DNA of 7,488 nt, taken from NCBI GenBank assembly GCA_902470915.1, contig CABRIB010000091.1, positions 1 to 7,488 of the forward strand. Direction: 5' to 3'. A program made the translations under genes and the position numbers. The notes beneath the pieces were generated by a model that saw only the letters and a program-made list of their open reading frames with translations, was not told the origin of the DNA and did no database searches. This DNA comes from an uncultured Collinsella sp. (lineage in GTDB: Bacteria; Actinomycetota; Coriobacteriia; Coriobacteriales; Coriobacteriaceae). Positions 6,133 to 7,488 of this stretch are shown here, piece by piece (positions within the stretch are counted from its first letter, which is position 1; every line of letters begins with the position of its first letter).

Positions 6133-6179
6133 GTATGAGTTGAGCGACATATAAATAAACATGTAACGGAGTACATATG
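6116..6179. repeat. Nested inverted repeats with ATATGT/ACATAT boxes overlapping the start codon
   Basis: A perfect 9-bp inverted repeat pairs CATATGTAC (6116-6124) with GTACATATG (6171-6179). The second arm contains the ATG of the downstream gene. Inside it, ATATGT (6129-6134) mirrors ACATAT (6147-6152). This gives four symmetric boxes in 64 bases. It could be a cluster of regulator half-sites or, if transcribed, a leader hairpin that sequesters the start codon. AT-richness raises the chance of coincidence. Confidence 0.5.
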
Positions 6180-7382
6180 TCACCAAACAGCGATTCCATC
6201 CTTTCCCAGGAGCTCTCGCGCCGCACTGCCCTCAAGGCCCTGTTCGGCGCCGCTTCTGCGGCAGTTCTTTTTGGCCTGCCCGCTCGCGCCCATGCGGCGG
6301 AGGCTTCCAAAGAAACAACCGATAAACTGAATGCCGCCCAGGCCCAGCTCGACGAGGTTCAGGCCCAGCTCGACAGCATCGCAAATGAGTATGCGGCGCT
6401 GGCCAACAAGAATGCCCAGACCCTCAACGACATCGAGAATGTCCAGGGCAAGATTGACGACACGCAGGCCCAGATCGATGAAAAGAAGGCCGAGCTCAAG
6501 AAGAAACGCAACGACCTTTCCGATCGCGTGGCCGCCAGCTACAAGTCCGGCGGCACGAACATCCTGTCGCTGCTGCTGGCCTCTGGCTCGTTTGAGGAAC
6601 TCGTCGCCAACGCGCATTACGTTGAGAAGATCAACAAGAGCGACCGCGACGCCATCGAGGACATTCAGACCATCCAGGAAGAGCTCGATGCGCAAAAGAC
6701 CGAGCTCGAGTCGCAGAAGGCCGACTTAGAGAAGCTCAAGGACCAGCAGACTGCCCAGATGCAGGACATGCAGGCCAAGCAGCAGGAAGTCCAGACGGTT
6801 CTGAACGGCCTCTCTGACGATGTCAAGGAGCTCATGGCTCAGCGTGATTCCGAGATTCTCGCTGCCGCCCAGGCCGAGGAGGCCGCTAGGAAGGCCGCCG
6901 CTGCCGCGGCCGCCGCGAACAAGAACAATTCCTACTCGGGTGGTTCGAGCTCGGGTGGCGGATCGTATGCGCCCGGAACTCCGCAGCAGAATGCCGGCTC
7001 GGGCAAGCAACAGGCCGTCGTCAACGCGTGCTACTCCACGCCTTCGCCGGGCCAGAACTGGTGCGCGGCGTGGGTTACCAATGTCTTCCGTAACGCCGGC
7101 GTTGGCTACTTTGGCGGCAACGCCTGCGACATGTTCAACGCCTGGTGCTATAGCTCCGACCGCTCGGCGCTGCAGGTGGGCATGATCGTGGCCGATTCCT
7201 CGCACAGCGGCACGGGTGCTCCGGGCCTTATCTACGGTCATGTGGGTATCTACGTTGGCGGCGGCATCGTTATGAGCAACGAGGGTGCCATTACGTCTAA
7301 GTCGCTTGATTCGTTTATTAGCTTCTATGGCACTGGCTCTGGCGTGCGTTGGGGCTGGCTCGGCGGCGTGGCGCTGTCGTAA
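6177..7382 (+). CDS. Secreted PcsB/CwlO-like coiled-coil cysteine peptidase (CHAP or NlpC/P60-like peptidoglycan hydrolase)
   Basis: Predicted exported cell-wall hydrolase of 401 residues. Residues 1-40 form a leader with a twin-arginine-like motif SRRTALK (14-20), a hydrophobic segment (about 21-36) and a signal-peptidase site after AHA (40). Residues about 44-225 are heptad-rich coiled coil (KLNAAQAQLDEVQAQLDSI and later repeats), broken by SYKSGGTNILSLLLASGSFEEL (121-142), the pattern seen in PcsB/CwlO N-terminal regions. Next come an alanine-rich helix (228-248) and a Gly/Ser linker (252-265). The C-terminal catalytic domain (about 278-401) has NWCAAWVTNVF with the likely nucleophile Cys296 and YGHVGIYV with His355; SNEG (367-370) may supply the third residue. 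Extra cysteines at 285, 317 and 324 could form disulfides. GGAG sits five bases before the ATG. By family, such coiled coils can hold the hydrolase inactive until contacted by an activator such as FtsEX; that partner is not in the window. CHAP versus NlpC/P60 is not resolved. Confidence 0.85.
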   Translation: MSPNSDSILSQELSRRTALKALFGAASAAVLFGLPARAHAAEASKETTDKLNAAQAQLDEVQAQLDSIANEYAALANKNAQTLNDIENVQGKIDDTQAQIDEKKAELKKKRNDLSDRVAASYKSGGTNILSLLLASGSFEELVANAHYVEKINKSDRDAIEDIQTIQEELDAQKTELESQKADLEKLKDQQTAQMQDMQAKQQEVQTVLNGLSDDVKELMAQRDSEILAAAQAEEAARKAAAAAAAANKNNSYSGGSSSGGGSYAPGTPQQNAGSGKQQAVVNACYSTPSPGQNWCAAWVTNVFRNAGVGYFGGNACDMFNAWCYSSDRSALQVGMIVADSSHSGTGAPGLIYGHVGIYVGGGIVMSNEGAITSKSLDSFISFYGTGSGVRWGWLGGVALS

Positions 7383-7441
7383 AGCCGACGGGGCCGCGTG
7401 CCCGCCCGCAATATATTTGATTGCCTGCTCGGGCAGTCCTG

Positions 7442-7478
7442 CGCAAGACGAAGGCCACATTAAGTGGCCTTCTTTGCG
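7442..7478 (+). terminator. Rho-independent terminator of the secreted peptidase gene
   Basis: A 9-bp core stem, GAAGGCCAC (7450-7458) with GTGGCCTTC (7464-7472), has an ATTAA loop and is followed by TTT. Outer pairing of CGCAA (7442-7446) with TTGCG (7474-7478) can extend it. It lies 67 bases after the stop. The T run is short, so termination may be partial. Confidence 0.7.
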
Positions 7479-7488
7479 TGCGGAACTC

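Larger units (their letters stand above)
5911..6176. other. Divergent intergenic region between galE and the peptidase gene
   Basis: These 266 bases hold the galE ribosome site and promoter candidate at the left and the repeat-rich control region of the peptidase gene at the right. The middle (about 5977-6100) shows only a 10-bp palindrome TGCGTACGCA (6028-6037). I find no supported gene or RNA in it. Confidence 0.6.

Noticed and set aside
5927..6310. Minus-strand open frame (127 codons) across the divergent intergenic region
   Set aside because: It overlaps the promoter region and start of the peptidase gene, has mixed composition and no recognisable motif or ribosome site.

Overview
The window reads as chromosomal DNA of a moderately GC-rich, probably Gram-positive gut actinobacterium. 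Collinsella or a close Coriobacteriia relative is my best guess, from the protein style, the GC-biased codon use and a Tat-type leader on a cell-wall hydrolase. The genus is an inference. The first 45 bases are not biological. They are the tail of an Illumina P5 oligo, an i5 index, and the Nextera read-1 adapter with its Tn5 mosaic end, so the real contig starts at base 46.

Layout. Bases 46-267 (+) encode the C-terminal TOBE domain of a sugar-importer ABC ATPase, followed by a terminator (336-375). Bases 268-724 lie between convergent genes. Between the two opposing terminators sits an unusual array of three 57-nt palindromic units (407-624), each with 15-bp arms and a loop of exactly 27 nt. 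On the minus strand follow glgP (glycogen/maltodextrin phosphorylase, 725-2992) and, upstream of it, malQ (4-alpha-glucanotransferase, 3121-4626), with a strong GC hairpin between them. malQ has its own promoter-like region with a perfect inverted repeat beside the -10 box. galE (UDP-glucose 4-epimerase, 4849-5910, minus) is a separate single-gene unit with a textbook terminator. After a divergent intergenic region carrying nested ATATGT/ACATAT boxes, a plus-strand gene (6177-7382) encodes a secreted coiled-coil cysteine peptidase of the PcsB/CwlO architecture with a twin-arginine-like leader. It ends in a terminator at the window edge.

How the genes fit together. The partial ABC ATPase would energise oligosaccharide uptake. 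MalQ rearranges short maltodextrins, and GlgP phosphorolyses alpha-1,4-glucan to glucose-1-phosphate. GalE links UDP-glucose and UDP-galactose, for galactose use and for cell-surface polymers. This is a normal alpha-glucan utilisation neighbourhood beside a cell-wall remodelling gene. I see no mobile element, CRISPR array, RNA gene or defence system. The most unusual signals are the palindrome array at 407-624 and the repeat-rich control region at 6116-6179.
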